Positions 42,458-52,968 of a DNA stretch of 64,000 nt are shown here, piece by piece. A program made the translations under genes and the position numbers. Location: the NCBI GenBank assembly GCA_024195585.1, contig SWBL01000044.1, forward strand, positions 124,001 through 188,000. The letters run 5' to 3'. The stretch is from Aureobasidium sp. EXF-3400. Its lineage: Eukaryota; Ascomycota; Dothideomycetes; Dothideales; Saccotheciaceae. The notes below the pieces were generated by a model. The model did not search any database. It worked only from the letters and a program-made list of their open reading frames with translations, and was not told the DNA's origin. Position 1 is the stretch's first letter; each line of letters starts with the position of its first letter.

Positions 42458-44650
42458 TTAAAATCCACTTGCAAACTTCTTCTTCAGCCTCTCGTATTTC
42501 TCGATACTTCCAACACTCTTGTGCACAACACTGATGGCGTACTGGAAGTCCTCCTGGGCAACCTTGCTGTCTCCACGCTTCAGGCAGTGCTGACCAGCTT
42601 GTCGCAAAAGTGACTCGAGATCGGCACCAGAGTAGCCATTGCACTTCTCGTCGCGAGCGATCTCCTCGATGCCGACAGGCCATACTCCCGCTCTGCCTTC
42701 TTTGGATCTTGACTTGATCAATGCCTTCAAGATCTCGACGCGCTCTTCAATGCCGGGCAAGCCAACGTAGATCTTGGTTTCGAGACGACCAGGACGCATC
42801 ATGGCCTCATCAATGATATCAGGTCTGTTGGTCGCGGCGATGACATAGATACCCGCGCGATGTGACAAGCCATCAAGTTCCGTGAGCAGGGTGTTGACAA
42901 CACGTGCAGAAGCTTCGGACAGCGAATCATCGCGACGGGGCACAAGTGCATCAAGTTCATCAAAGAAGATGACACAAGGCGCAGATGAGCGAGCGCGGTT
43001 GAAGAGTGTACGTACTGCACGTTCTGACTCTCCAACGTACTTGTTGAGCAATTCTGGACCCTTGACACTGATGAAATTGGCCTTGGACTCGGCTGCCACT
43101 GCTTTGGCGAGCAATGTCTTACCACAACCAGGAGGACCCCAGAGTAGGACACCAGTAGGTGCAGAAATACCAACGGCAGCATAAAGATCTGGTGATTTGA
43201 TTGGTTCCACGATAGCAGTTTGAAGCTCTTCTCTGACAGCTGTAAGTGCACCAATGTCGTCCCAGGTAGTGTCTGGTATCGTTGCGAAACCCTCACGCTT
43301 GGAAGAGGGTGTGATGGTGGGTAGGACAGTCAAGAAAGCTTCCATAGGGATGATAGTCGTCTCAAAGCCCTCCGGCTCTTCCATCTCGGTGTTTCTTGCA
43401 CGTATGACCAAGCGATCCCAAAGTTCGTCAACATTTGGTTCCTGGTTGTCATCGAGCTCCATGCCGTCAGTGTCTGCCTCGACCTGCCTGATCAAAGCGT
43501 CTTGGTAACGGTCCATAGCCCAAGTAGCAGCTTTACCGACGAGATCCCTCAAATCGGCACCTACGAAGCCAGGAGTCATTTTTGCAAGCACAGGGAAATC
43601 AACGTCGTCGGAGATTGGCGTGTTTCTCGTCTGCGTGCGCAGAATCTTTTCTCTCATGGGCTCGTTGGGAACACCCATGTTGATTTCGGTATCAAAGCGG
43701 CCACCTCGTCGTAGAGCAGAATCGATGGTGTCTGGTCTATTGGTGGCGGCGAGCACAATGACAGGTTTGCCATTATTCTCCTTGTTATCCAGAGCCAAGC
43801 TGTCCATGCTAATCAGAAGTTGAGCGACGATACGCTTCTCCATCTGACTTTGCGAGCTCTCACGTTTCGGAGCAATGACATCGATTTCGTCGATGAAGAT
43901 CAGACAGGGAGCGTGTTTACGAGCTTCGTCGAAACGATCACGGATCTGCTTTTCGGACTCTCCTGACATTCCTGATACGACAGATGGGCCGGCAATCTCG
44001 ATGAAGGGAACGCCGAGCTTTGCAGCACTTGCTCTTGCCAGCATAGATTTACCACATCCGGGAGGACCATGAAGAAGGATACCGCGAGGTAGAGGGACGT
44101 TGAGATCGGCATAGCGCTGAGGGCGAAGTAGGGGCAGAGTTAAGAGGTTCATGAGCTGGCGTTTGACATCGTTGACACCACCCAAGTCCTCGAGAGCAAT
44201 GCCAGTGGGCGGAGAGCGGTCGATTTCCTCATTCTTGTCGCGCTTTAGGCGTTTCTTGATAGGTTCTCCGTTTGGTTCCCTCTTCTTTGTTTCTGTTGCA
44301 GAGCCGTTGACTGCTGGGGTGCCAGGTGCGGTAGCCGGAGTGGCAATCTTCCACGAACCAGTAATGCTCTTATTCATGATGTTTGGAACTTCTTCTGGGA
44401 ATGCGAGCTTCTCAGCCTCGGCCTCTTCGTCTTCCTGAGCGTCGTCTTCGAGGGTGTCGAGGATGCGCTCGAGGCTGTCTTCGAGGGATCGCTTGGGTTT
44501 GCGTTTCAGACTGGAATTTGAGCGCTGGATGGCTTGATATAGACTGCGCACGTCGGGTCTGTTGCCAGGTTCCTGGAGCAGATGAGTCACGGCCTGATAG
44601 ACTTCATTGTCGAGGCCCTGACGCAGGCGGGAGGAGGGCCGTCCAGGCAT
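42458..44650 (-). CDS. rix7: AAA-ATPase Rix7, ribosome biogenesis
   Basis: Single exon, 730 residues from the ATG at 44650. The N-terminal region (~1-70, RQGLDNEVYQAVTHLLQEPG) resembles the nucleolin-like domain of Rix7/NVL. A basic/acidic linker and the cluster KKRLKR (NLS-like) follow. Two AAA modules are complete. D1 has GPPGCGKS, IFIDEIDVIAPKR and an arginine-finger RRGGRFD. D2 has GPPGCGKT, IFFDELDALVPRR and MRPGRLE. Rix7 strips assembly factors from pre-60S particles in the nucleolus and nucleus. It is the sister of Cdc48, from which it differs by the N-domain and lack of the Cdc48 N-terminal fold. It starts 418 bp from the divergent VPS20 gene. Confidence 0.95.
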   Translation of the reverse strand: MPGRPSSRLRQGLDNEVYQAVTHLLQEPGNRPDVRSLYQAIQRSNSSLKRKPKRSLEDSLERILDTLEDDAQEDEEAEAEKLAFPEEVPNIMNKSITGSWKIATPATAPGTPAVNGSATETKKREPNGEPIKKRLKRDKNEEIDRSPPTGIALEDLGGVNDVKRQLMNLLTLPLLRPQRYADLNVPLPRGILLHGPPGCGKSMLARASAAKLGVPFIEIAGPSVVSGMSGESEKQIRDRFDEARKHAPCLIFIDEIDVIAPKRESSQSQMEKRIVAQLLISMDSLALDNKENNGKPVIVLAATNRPDTIDSALRRGGRFDTEINMGVPNEPMREKILRTQTRNTPISDDVDFPVLAKMTPGFVGADLRDLVGKAATWAMDRYQDALIRQVEADTDGMELDDNQEPNVDELWDRLVIRARNTEMEEPEGFETTIIPMEAFLTVLPTITPSSKREGFATIPDTTWDDIGALTAVREELQTAIVEPIKSPDLYAAVGISAPTGVLLWGPPGCGKTLLAKAVAAESKANFISVKGPELLNKYVGESERAVRTLFNRARSSAPCVIFFDELDALVPRRDDSLSEASARVVNTLLTELDGLSHRAGIYVIAATNRPDIIDEAMMRPGRLETKIYVGLPGIEERVEILKALIKSRSKEGRAGVWPVGIEEIARDEKCNGYSGADLESLLRQAGQHCLKRGDSKVAQEDFQYAISVVHKSVGSIEKYERLKKKFASGF

Positions 44651-45068
44651 GGCGAGGTTGATTGCGTGTGTTTGGTGTGACAGGTGATTTGGATCGAGTC
44701 GATGGACTTTTTTTCAGGGACAGACAGCCGACATGTGGGGCTGCTGCGACAGTCGAAGCACCCAAGTGTTTTCGGCGTCTCCGTCGGATGCTTGACATGT
44801 CATTCACCTTTATGCATCAGCAATGAGGTCCAACTTGCTCAACATTTGCTAACATGAGATCAATGCCGCAATAGTTTACCTGTCCACTACCTACCTAGTC
44901 CACTTAGCAGAGCAGGCAGCAACGAGCCAGTTGAGTTTCCAAGGAAAGAGCCTCCACGCCCGAAGTCTTTCCGAATGACATCAACATTCACATGCCAATC
45001 CATTGTCTGCCTTCGAGGGGCACGCGCTATACACACAACTGCGCCCAAACTTGCATTTCTCCTCCAAC
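44651..45068. promoter_or_regulatory. Divergent promoter region RIX7 / VPS20
   Basis: 418 bases between two start codons on opposite strands. It must hold both promoters. No TATA box is obvious. Confidence 0.6.
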
Positions 45069-45829
45069 ATGGGCAACTCGTCGAGTACGCCCAAAATATC
45101 CGCCCAGGATAGGTTAGCCACCATGTTCCTGTCCGCCGCTGCCACCACTCCTCTGACCCCCACCCAAGGGCCATCCTTGACATGAAGAACCAGCGCGATA
45201 AGCTACACCAATACCAGAAGCGCATCACCATCATTACCAACAGAGAGAAAGAAATAGCAAAGGAATGCCTGCGGAATGGCGACAAAAGACGCGCCCTGCT
45301 CGCCCTCAGGAAGAAGAAGTACCAAGAGTCGTTACTCGTCAAAACAGATCAGCAATTGGCCCAACTCGAGACCCTTACGAGCGACGTCGAATTCGCCCTT
45401 GTCCAGAAAGATGTCGTCTTTGGCTTGCAGCAGGGCACAAAGGTGCTGAAAGAGATACACAAGGAGATGGGCGGCTTAGAACGCGTTGAGCTCATTCTGG
45501 GCGAGAATGAAGAGGCTCAGGCATATCAAAACGTACGTCGCATTCCACTCTTGAATAACATGGTATACGTACTGACAAGCCGATAGGAGATCAATGAGAT
45601 GCTCGGAACGAGGATGACTAACCAAGAGGAGGACGAAGTAGAGGATGAGCTCGAGGCTTTGGCCGCCGAGGCAAACAGACTGAGAATGCCGAGCACGGTA
45701 CAAGAAGGAGTCATCGCGCCCATGCCGAACGTGCCTGCAGACGCACCTAAAGAGACGGCAAAGGAACGAGCGGCGAGGCGAGCAAGGGAACGAGAGGTCG
45801 ACAACGGTGCCGAGCCTATACTTGCATGA
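45069..45829 (+). CDS. vps20: ESCRT-III subunit Vps20 (CHMP6)
   Basis: Three exons: 45069-45112, 45169-45532 and 45587-45829; introns 56 and 54 nt. 216 residues. It begins MGNSSS, an N-myristoylation signal as in known Vps20/CHMP6. The Snf7-type core follows: AILDMKNQRDKLHQYQKRI, RNGDKRRALLALRKKKYQE, LVKTDQQLAQLETLTSDVEF and KVLKEIHKEMGGLERVELIL. The C-terminal half is acidic then basic, the usual autoinhibitory layout. Vps20 links ESCRT-II to Snf7 filaments on endosomes during multivesicular body sorting. The first exon is only 14.7 codons, so the gene is easy to mis-start. Confidence 0.93.
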
Positions 45830-46093
45830 GATACGAAGCATGATTGAATGGTGGTGTTCTTTGGTTTTACGTTCAATACCCATGAGTCTGATTTTCTGTA
45901 CATACAACCACTCCTTAGACTTGTCCGTCTCGATCGCATGTGATTGTGATTTTTGGCCTCGTGCTAGGTAGCCATGACGCACGGGCTACAATAGCAATGA
46001 CATGAATGGGCAGCTCAGATGTTTAGAACTCGTCAGCAGAATCGCCAACATGTGAACCATCAACCAGCCATTCATCAAAGTACCACCAGCATC

Positions 46094-46845
46094 ATGTCGC
46101 ACTGCCATGACGAACACGAAGGCCATGGCCACGACCACAGCCACGCCCACGGCGCCCATGATCACTCGGACGATATCACACCAGCTCTGCAAAACAGCCT
46201 CTACCGACAGATTGACTTTGACGCCATCAACACACTGAACGAGAGCGCCTCGGGTTCTGGAAGCAACATTTGCAAGAAGACCTGGGATGAGCGATTGAAC
46301 CCCGAGCCCGAACTCTGCAGCGATGCCGACGAGCAATTGCTGATGCACATCCCGTACGTATACCCGTCCACTCTACCTACAACCAGCGTATTGACAAACC
46401 GACCAACACCAGTTTCACCGCCCAAATCCGTCTTCATTCCATCATGATCCGCACATCAACCACCGACTCGGCACCCCTGACCCTCAAACTCTTCATCAAC
46501 CGCGACGACCTCGATTTCAGCACCGCCTCAGAGGTTCAGCCTACCCAAACACTATCACTGTCACAAACCAACGATGTCCAAGAAGTCCCAGTCAAGCGTG
46601 CTCTGTTCAACACAGTGCGCTCATTGGACCTTTTCTTCGAGGATAATTGGGGAAGAGGCGATGAGGATGAGACTCGCATCTCTTACTTGGGCTTCAAGGG
46701 TGAGTGGATGGCTTTGAACCGTGAACCCATCAATTTCCTCTACGAGGCCGCCGCCAATCCGAGTGATCACAAGATGGTTTCTGGCGTTAGAGGTGAGGTG
46801 GGAAGTCGTTTGGGAGGTGCGGGTGGACGAGGCAATGGCATGTAA
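46094..46845 (+). CDS. PITH-domain (DUF1000) protein
   Basis: Two exons, 46094-46353 and 46413-46845; the 59-nt intron splits the codon in HIPF. 230 residues. The N-terminus is His-rich (HCHDEHEGHGHDHSHAHGAHD), a likely metal-binding tail. The PITH fold follows: LYRQIDFDAINTLNES, then DADEQLLMHIPFTAQIRLHS, APLTLKLFINRDDLDF and YLGFKGEWMALNREPIN. PITH domains occur in thioredoxin-like TXNL1 and PITHD1, which associate with the proteasome. No thioredoxin domain is present here, so it is the PITHD1-like form. An in-frame ATG 75 bases upstream (46019) is possible, but the family start is MSHCHDEH. Confidence 0.9.
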
Positions 46846-46915
46846 TCACTTTGTCAATTAAGAAAGTGCAAAGAAGCAGGGCCTATGATATAATAATGCA
46901 CCGCCATCAAGTCTG

Positions 46916-49104
46916 TTACTTGCGTATCTGGTAATACGTAGGTGCGTACTCTGTCAGCCAGCTCTTTTCTATCTTTGTTATGTCTCTGATGAACGTCTTC
47001 TCTCCCGTCTGCATGACTTCATGGAAGATCACCCAATCCGCTTTTCGGTTCTTTCCATCTTGTTAGTGCTGTCTTGTTAAAATTTAGGAGGAGAGGTACT
47101 CACAAACATCAGAGAGCTAGGATGCGCGTGAAGTGTCATGCTGCCATCCACTGTCTGGAACGTCCCATCCGCCTGCATCCTAGCCGCATGCACGAAGTAG
47201 CCTGCTGTGAGACATCGCCGTATCTGCTCTGCTTTGTCTGGACCTCCAACTGTCAGGACGCCCTTGGTGCTCAAAGACTCATCCACGTTGATGCCGAACC
47301 GCTCCATGTATCGCTTGAGCTGATTCCGTACACTGACAGCTCTTGTCATGCTTTTGAAGTTGAGGTGATGGTTGCGACACCACGAAGCATCCTTCTTGCC
47401 CTTGGTGACAAACGCTTGGTACACGTTGAGCATTGTCAGATGATCGCCTTCTGCAACCGCAAACTTCCATCTCGAAGACTCCATCGCCTTTTTCTCTCCT
47501 TCGTGTTGGAACCACACTGCACCTTGTAGCGTTGTCATAGCGGCGATTGTCAATATCTCGCTCAGACACCCAAATTCTGGTGCAGAGAGCAACACTTTTG
47601 CCATCATCGGTTCCGCGGCCAGTTCTGCCATACGGATTCCCAAAGGTTTCGTTAGTCTCGCATAGTCATCCAGTGCTCCCAGAGAGTATAGCATCTCGAG
47701 TGCTCTTATGACAAGCTCTGATGGTGGCGTCGTCAAGTAGGGGAAGCGGACTATGTTGTCAATTCCCAAACATTTGAGTTGTAGAATGACTGGTGCTAGA
47801 TTACTCCTCTGAATCTCGGGAACAGAGGCATCTTCTAGAGAGTCATAAGCTGCTTCCGTGTAGAGTCGATAACATTTTCCAGACTTGGTACGACCAGCTC
47901 GACCGGCCCTCTGAGTTGCTGCAGCTTTGGACACCGCGGTGGCTGTCAGAGTCTCTATGCCAGTGCCAGGATTGAATGCTCGTAGTTTGACGAAGCCAGA
48001 ATCAATGACAAAAACAATGCCAGGGATGGTCACCGAAGCTTCGGCAATGTTGGTAGCCACAATGACCTTTCGAGTCTCTTCCGCAGCAGGCTCGAAAACG
48101 TACATCTGCTGCTCGGTCGAGAGGCCGGCATATAGTGGCAGTGGTTGAAGCGCTTGTGATCCTGGAGGTAGAGTAGGTAAGCGATCAGCGATCATGGACA
48201 TGCATGTGTCGATCTCCTCGCGGCCAGTCAGAAAGATCAGTATGTCACCCTCGCCTTCCTGTGTGTGGATGTCGAAGACGGTTTGCACGGAACGTTCGAC
48301 GTAGTCCTCGGCAGGAGCTGTCAAGTAATTTATGTCGACTGGAAACATTCTGCCTTCGAGATTGACAATGCGACCGATATCACCACCGGGCTCATCGGTC
48401 TTTGTCGGAAGATCGTTTTCATTCTCATCGCGAACGAAAAAGTCCAAAAAGTCTTCGGCTTGGAGAGTCGCACTGCTGACAACTATCCTCAAGTCTGGTC
48501 GGCGTTTCCTAATCTTCTTCAAGACTCCCAGTAAGATGTCGGAGCTGAGAGAGCGTTCGTGGGCCTCATCCACCATGACGACTGAATAGCGCGATAGTAA
48601 TGGGTCTACGAGTGCTTCTCTCAGTAGAAGCCCATCTGTCAGAAACTTGATTTTCGTGGCCGCTGAGGTTACATCTTCGAATCTGATTGAATATCCGACC
48701 TGTGTCTATTAGTTTTCGTCGGCCTTTAGTATCAGTGAGATTGATCGTACCTCTTGACCGAGGTTACACCTCATCTCCTCAGCGACTCTTGCGGCAACTG
48801 TAGTTGCAGCAACCCTACGGGGCTAGTGTTCCTGTGAGTTCGTGTCATGGTGGATGTTTGCAAATTCTCAGTACTCACCCACCTGAGTGACAGCAATCAT
48901 CTTTCCTTGTTCACACCATCCTGCCTGGTATAGGAACTGAGGAATCTGTGTCGTTTTACCACTTCCCGTCTGGCCAACGACAATGACAACCGGATATGTC
49001 TCTATCAGGTAGAGAATACTCTTGCGATGGCGAGCGATTGGCAGTAGGGAGGAAGGTTTGTGTAGAGCAGGAATAAAATCCCGAGACAGATCAAAATCGG
49101 CCAT
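46916..49104 (-). CDS. DEAH-box RNA helicase DHX35 homologue
   Basis: Four exons on the minus strand: 49104-48883, 48822-48751, 48699-47104 and 47050-46916; introns 60, 51 and 53 nt, all phases closing. 674 residues. DEAH motifs: GQTGSGKT, PRRVAA at the start of exon 2, VDEAHERS, SSATL, FLTGREE, ATNIAEASVTIPG and QRAGRAGR. Then the HA2 and OB-fold regions (LGALDDYARLTKPLG; YFVHAARMQADGTF) and the C-terminal VIFHEVMQTGEKTFIRDIT. Order and spacing match DHX35 better than Prp43 or Prp22, which have longer N-termini. DHX35 proteins are seen in late spliceosomes and are missing from budding yeast, so they tend to occur in intron-rich fungi. The stop lies 70 bp from that of the PITH gene. Confidence 0.92.
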
Positions 49105-49309
49105 AGTGATTGACTAGAGTTGATTCAGAGAATCATGACATGCAATAAAATTATTATATTGGTGGATGACATGATGCTGCAGATTCGCGGCATGGTGGTA
49201 CTTCGTAGGTGTTGGCCTGAAACAGGGTCCACGAGCTCTCTCGCTACCCCTCGGCTCAGCAGCCCAAACATGATCCTGACGTCTGCAACACAACAACAAC
49301 ACCAACAAC
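49105..49309. promoter_or_regulatory. Short divergent promoter DHX35 / CUE5-like
   Basis: Only 205 bp between the two start codons on opposite strands. A bidirectional promoter is likely. It contains CAACAACAACACC-type leader repeats on the plus side. Confidence 0.65.
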
Positions 49310-50826
49310 ATGTCTGAAGGCTCGCACTCAGAGAAGCCCGTAAGTGTGCTGTGTACGTCGCGTCTACGTAGGCTGACACAACTGGCGAGTAGAAAACGGG
49401 CGGCGAATCGCCAACAACAGCACGAGAGCTCGACTTTGACGATGACGACCACCACGAGAGTAGCCCTCTCAAGAGTCCCACTCCCAAGCAGGTCAGCTTT
49501 GTTGAGGTCGAAGACGAAGATGCCCCAACAAAGCCCGCTCGTCCTTTGAGCCCCCAGTCCCAGAACGAGAAGACGCTCAAGGAGGCCTTTCCCACAATTG
49601 ACTCCAAGGTCATCAGGGCTGTCTTGGTCGCCAGTGGTGGAAACGTTGAGCCTGCATTCAACGCTCTGCTAGGTATGCCATACACTATACTGTCACGAAC
49701 TACAACTGACTGCTGGCAGCCATGTCCGACCCAGACTTCAAGCCTGAAGAAGCTCCCCCACCGCGCCCTCCAAGACCCACCCAGGCACAGCGCCAGCTCG
49801 ATGCCGACGAGCAATACGCCCGCCAACTCGCTCAGCACTTCCAGACAGAGCCGCGCTCTCAGCGCAGCAGAAGAGACGAGGATGATCGCGGTCCGCCTCT
49901 TCCTAACCGCCCGAGGCCGCAGCGTCCGGGTGCTGCAGAGGACGACAAAGAATACAACTTCTTCGATGGTAATGCTTGTTCCGATCTGGTGGAATGAATA
50001 TGTGGAACAGCGGCTGACATGCTTTGCAGATGAACTTCCCCAGATCAAGGAAAATGTGCGCAAGGGCTTCTTGGAAACACAAACAAAGGTCAACAAGTGG
50101 ATCACCGACTTTAGAAAGAAGCTGGATGGAGACGACAACGACGACCCGTATGAAGGTCCTACCAGGCAAGACAGCCCTCCTCGCAGACAAAACTACGGCC
50201 CTTCGCAGTCGGAACAGCTCTATGGCATCCGCAGGTCGGCCGATGTGAGCAGGAAAAGCACCGACAAGGATCGCTATGATCTGGACAACCGCGTTTTGGA
50301 CGATGATTTCACCTCCCTTGAACTTCGTGACGATGAAGGTGTGTCAAGAAAGCCCGACTACAGGAGATCGCATGCGCTGACTCTACCATTAGCTCAACCT
50401 CGTGCTTCGTCTTCGCGTAACCGTCCTCTCGCCAACCCTGACCTTTACAAGCCTAACGTCGCACCTCCCCAGTCCGGCCCAGTCGATGAAGTCGATGCCA
50501 TAGACCGAAGGAACCAACGTCAGCCATCTCCTGGTGCTGTATCCAAGTCAGCCAAATGGCAGCCTTTGACCTCGATCGCTCCCAATCCCGAGTCGGAAGA
50601 GAACGACCCTTTCAGCTTGGGCGACAGTGACGACGAGAAAGAGACAAAGACGAAGGATATCAGAGAGTCTGACACCGCTCGTTTGAAGGAGGCAGCCCGT
50701 AAAAGTGTGACCGCTGAATCTGCAGATGCTCCCCCCAAGGGTCTCCAGCCTAGCGAAAGATCTGGAAGCAGTAACGTGAGAGACAAGGATGCCGAGGCGA
50801 TTCTGAAGGGCAAGAGTCCCGCGTAA
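49310..50826 (+). CDS. cue5: CUE-domain protein, Cue5-like
   Basis: Four exons: 49310-49339, 49393-49672, 49720-49968 and 50030-50826; introns 47-61 nt. 451 residues. The CUE domain lies near residues 60-105 (EKTLKEAFPTIDSKVIRAVL, ASGGNVEPAFNALLAMS), split by intron two. It is followed by LDADEQYARQLAQHFQ and the conserved KENVRKGFLETQTKVNKWI amphipathic segment. The rest is disordered and charged. CUE domains bind ubiquitin. Yeast Cue5 links ubiquitinated aggregates to Atg8 for autophagy. I see no firm Atg8-interacting motif, though DDDFTSLELRDD offers an acidic, hydrophobic candidate. The first exon has only ten codons. Confidence 0.85.
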
Positions 50827-51297
50827 GGGATCTGTCAATCGTGAATCCTCGCACTGACATTGTCTGTTCTCCATACATAACAACAGAGGCGAGAGTAATA
50901 CAATGGTCTTGTACCTCCAACTTTATTGTCCTCCTCTATTGTCCTCTTGTGCCCTAGATTATCACAACATCGAGACCATTACTCTACAATATACTCCAAG
51001 GCGGAATGCTGTCAACAGATGGACCTTTGAACCTTATGTTGAGATGTTTCTGAAAGCCATCAAAGTAGCTATGAGATGAGATCGTGAGATGGTTTGAATG
51101 CCGGGATCTTGCACGATAGTTTTCTGACTAGGTACTTATTTGCTAATTGTGGTCTTTTGCCAATGTTTCATAGCCTAAACTTTCATTATTTTATGCATAT
51201 CCGGACTGCTTCAGGTACGACCCTGCTCTTGTTTATCAATCACATTTGCTTGGTCAAGTCCTTATGTATGCCATTCTTGAGTGTTCAATTCGCATTA

Positions 51298-51472
51298 TGA
51301 TAGCTGGTGTATCACATACCGAAGCATGAGTATCGTCATTGCTGTCATAGTTGTCCTTGATCCGACTTCAGTCTAGACGCGAGTACCTTCCGTTTCGAGC
51401 AGGTCTATGCGCGATAGCCGAACATTGATCGACCTCTGTCAGTATTTCCGACGGCTATCTGGACCGCGATAG
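51298..51472. promoter_or_regulatory. Cluster of four HGATAR (GATA-factor) sites
   Basis: TGATAG at 51298-51303, CGATAG at 51412-51417, AGATAG on the minus strand at 51455-51460 and CGATAG at 51467-51472. The second and fourth lie in a nine-base direct repeat GCGATAGCC. AreA/NIT2 factors bind HGATAR; clustered sites near a nitrogen-metabolism gene suggest nitrogen control. Confidence 0.5.
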
Positions 51473-51479
51473 CCCTTTG

Positions 51480-51486
51480 TATATAT
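51480..51486 (+). promoter_or_regulatory. TATA box of the agmatinase gene
   Basis: TATATAT 55-60 bp before the start codon, within a run TTTGTATATATCG. Confidence 0.5.
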
Positions 51487-51540
51487 CGAAGTGCTACTGT
51501 AACATCTTCTTAACTTGATCTGATTTCTATATTTCTAACC

Positions 51541-52773
51541 ATGATTTCTACACTTCCGATCTTGCTGCTTGCTGCCTCGGCCGCAGGCCGGGATATCACG
51601 TTCCCACCTGTGGCAGGATACCAGTCTCCCATGATGATACAAGGCTCAGGCCTTGAAGATGCAGATATCACCGGAGCCAAGTTTGCAGGATTGACCACAT
51701 TCGCCAACCTACCTTACGTTCATTGTCTTGATAAGACTGGGTCTGAGAAGTACGACATTGCTATCCTAGGTGCCCCATTCGATACTGGCGTGACCGCAAG
51801 GCCAGGTGCTAGATTTGGTCCCAATGGTATCAGAGCAGGATCTCGACGTATACATCCGGACTTTTCCTGGAGTATTTACAATGGAAGAAACCTCTTCAAG
51901 GTAATGATGAAGCTATATCGAGGACTACATCACGACCTTGAGCTGACTTCAAGACAAGGAATGGGCCACGATTGTTGACTGTGGAGATGCTCCTCTGACT
52001 GTGTTGGACAATACAGTGGCCTTGAAGCAGCTAGATGCAGCACACAGGATTACTTCGAACCGATCTACCAACTCGACTGATTACACGGTACCAAGACTCG
52101 TCACGCTGGGTGGTGACCATACCACAACGCTCTCTGCTTTGAGGTCCACGTTTAATCATTGGGGGCCTGTCAGCGTCGTACACTTCGACAGGTGAGAGGA
52201 ATTGATTGACAGGAAATATTGATGGGCTAACACAAGTGTAGTCATATCGATACCTGGGACCCGGAGGTGCTTGGAGGTGGAGTATCGCATTATGCGGGAG
52301 TCAACCACGGCACGTTCCTCCACATTGCCCACGAAGAAGGGCTGGTCAGAAACACATCGATACACGCAGGGATCCGAGCTCCCGTCGCCAACAAGAAGCA
52401 TGATCTCAAGAACGATCGCAAATGCGGATTCGAAATGATCACAGCCAGAGATATTGACAGACTCTCACCGCAAGGAGTGATTGAGAAGATCAAGCGTCGG
52501 GTTGCTGGAACAAAGGTTTACATCAGTGTTGACATTGATGTGCTTGATCCTGCATTCGCGCCAGCGACCGGCACGGCAGAAGTTGGGGGTTGGACCACGC
52601 GAGAACTTTTGACCATTCTTGACGGACTGAGTGGGCTGGATATTATTGGAGGAGATGTTGTGGAAGTGGCACCAATCTACGACAATGCTGGAGAGCCGAC
52701 TACATTAGCAGCAGCAGAGGTGGTCATGTCGCTGCTGCAACTAATGGTGGACCAGCCTGTCAAGGCAGGGTAG
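51541..52773 (+). CDS. Secreted agmatinase-like ureohydrolase
   Basis: Three exons: 51541-51900, 51959-52191 and 52242-52773; introns 58 and 50 nt. 374 residues. The first ~16 residues ([16 protein letters not shown]) form a signal peptide. Ureohydrolase metal-ligand motifs are complete: [18 protein letters not shown] (split by intron two) and [35 protein letters not shown] is the usual N-terminal signature. The arginase family uses two Mn2+ ions. The sequence type favours agmatinase (agmatine to putrescine and urea) or a guanidino-acid relative; substrate choice cannot be fixed by sight. Possible N-glycosylation sites include NRSTNST. The GATA cluster and TATA box upstream suggest nitrogen-regulated expression. 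Confidence 0.9.
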
Positions 52774-52968
52774 GTATCCTGGTAGGAAATGGATATATTT
52801 GTAGACGATAGAGAATGGTCTGGTGCAAGGCGGTGTGGAGGCGGGTTGCAAGCACAGGCCCGGTCGGCGATCTGCCTCGGAGGAAAGAAGTCTCAGTCCA
52901 AAAAGTTGAGGCTTGTTTGCTGCTGCTGTACTTTTTTCTGTAATACATACAACACCACAAACACAATC

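Larger units (their letters stand above)
50827..51540. other. Intergenic region with a cluster of GATA-type sites
   Basis: About 700 bases. The left half is the 3' flank of the CUE gene; the right half is the agmatinase promoter with the HGATAR cluster and TATA box listed separately. No gene seen. Confidence 0.6.
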
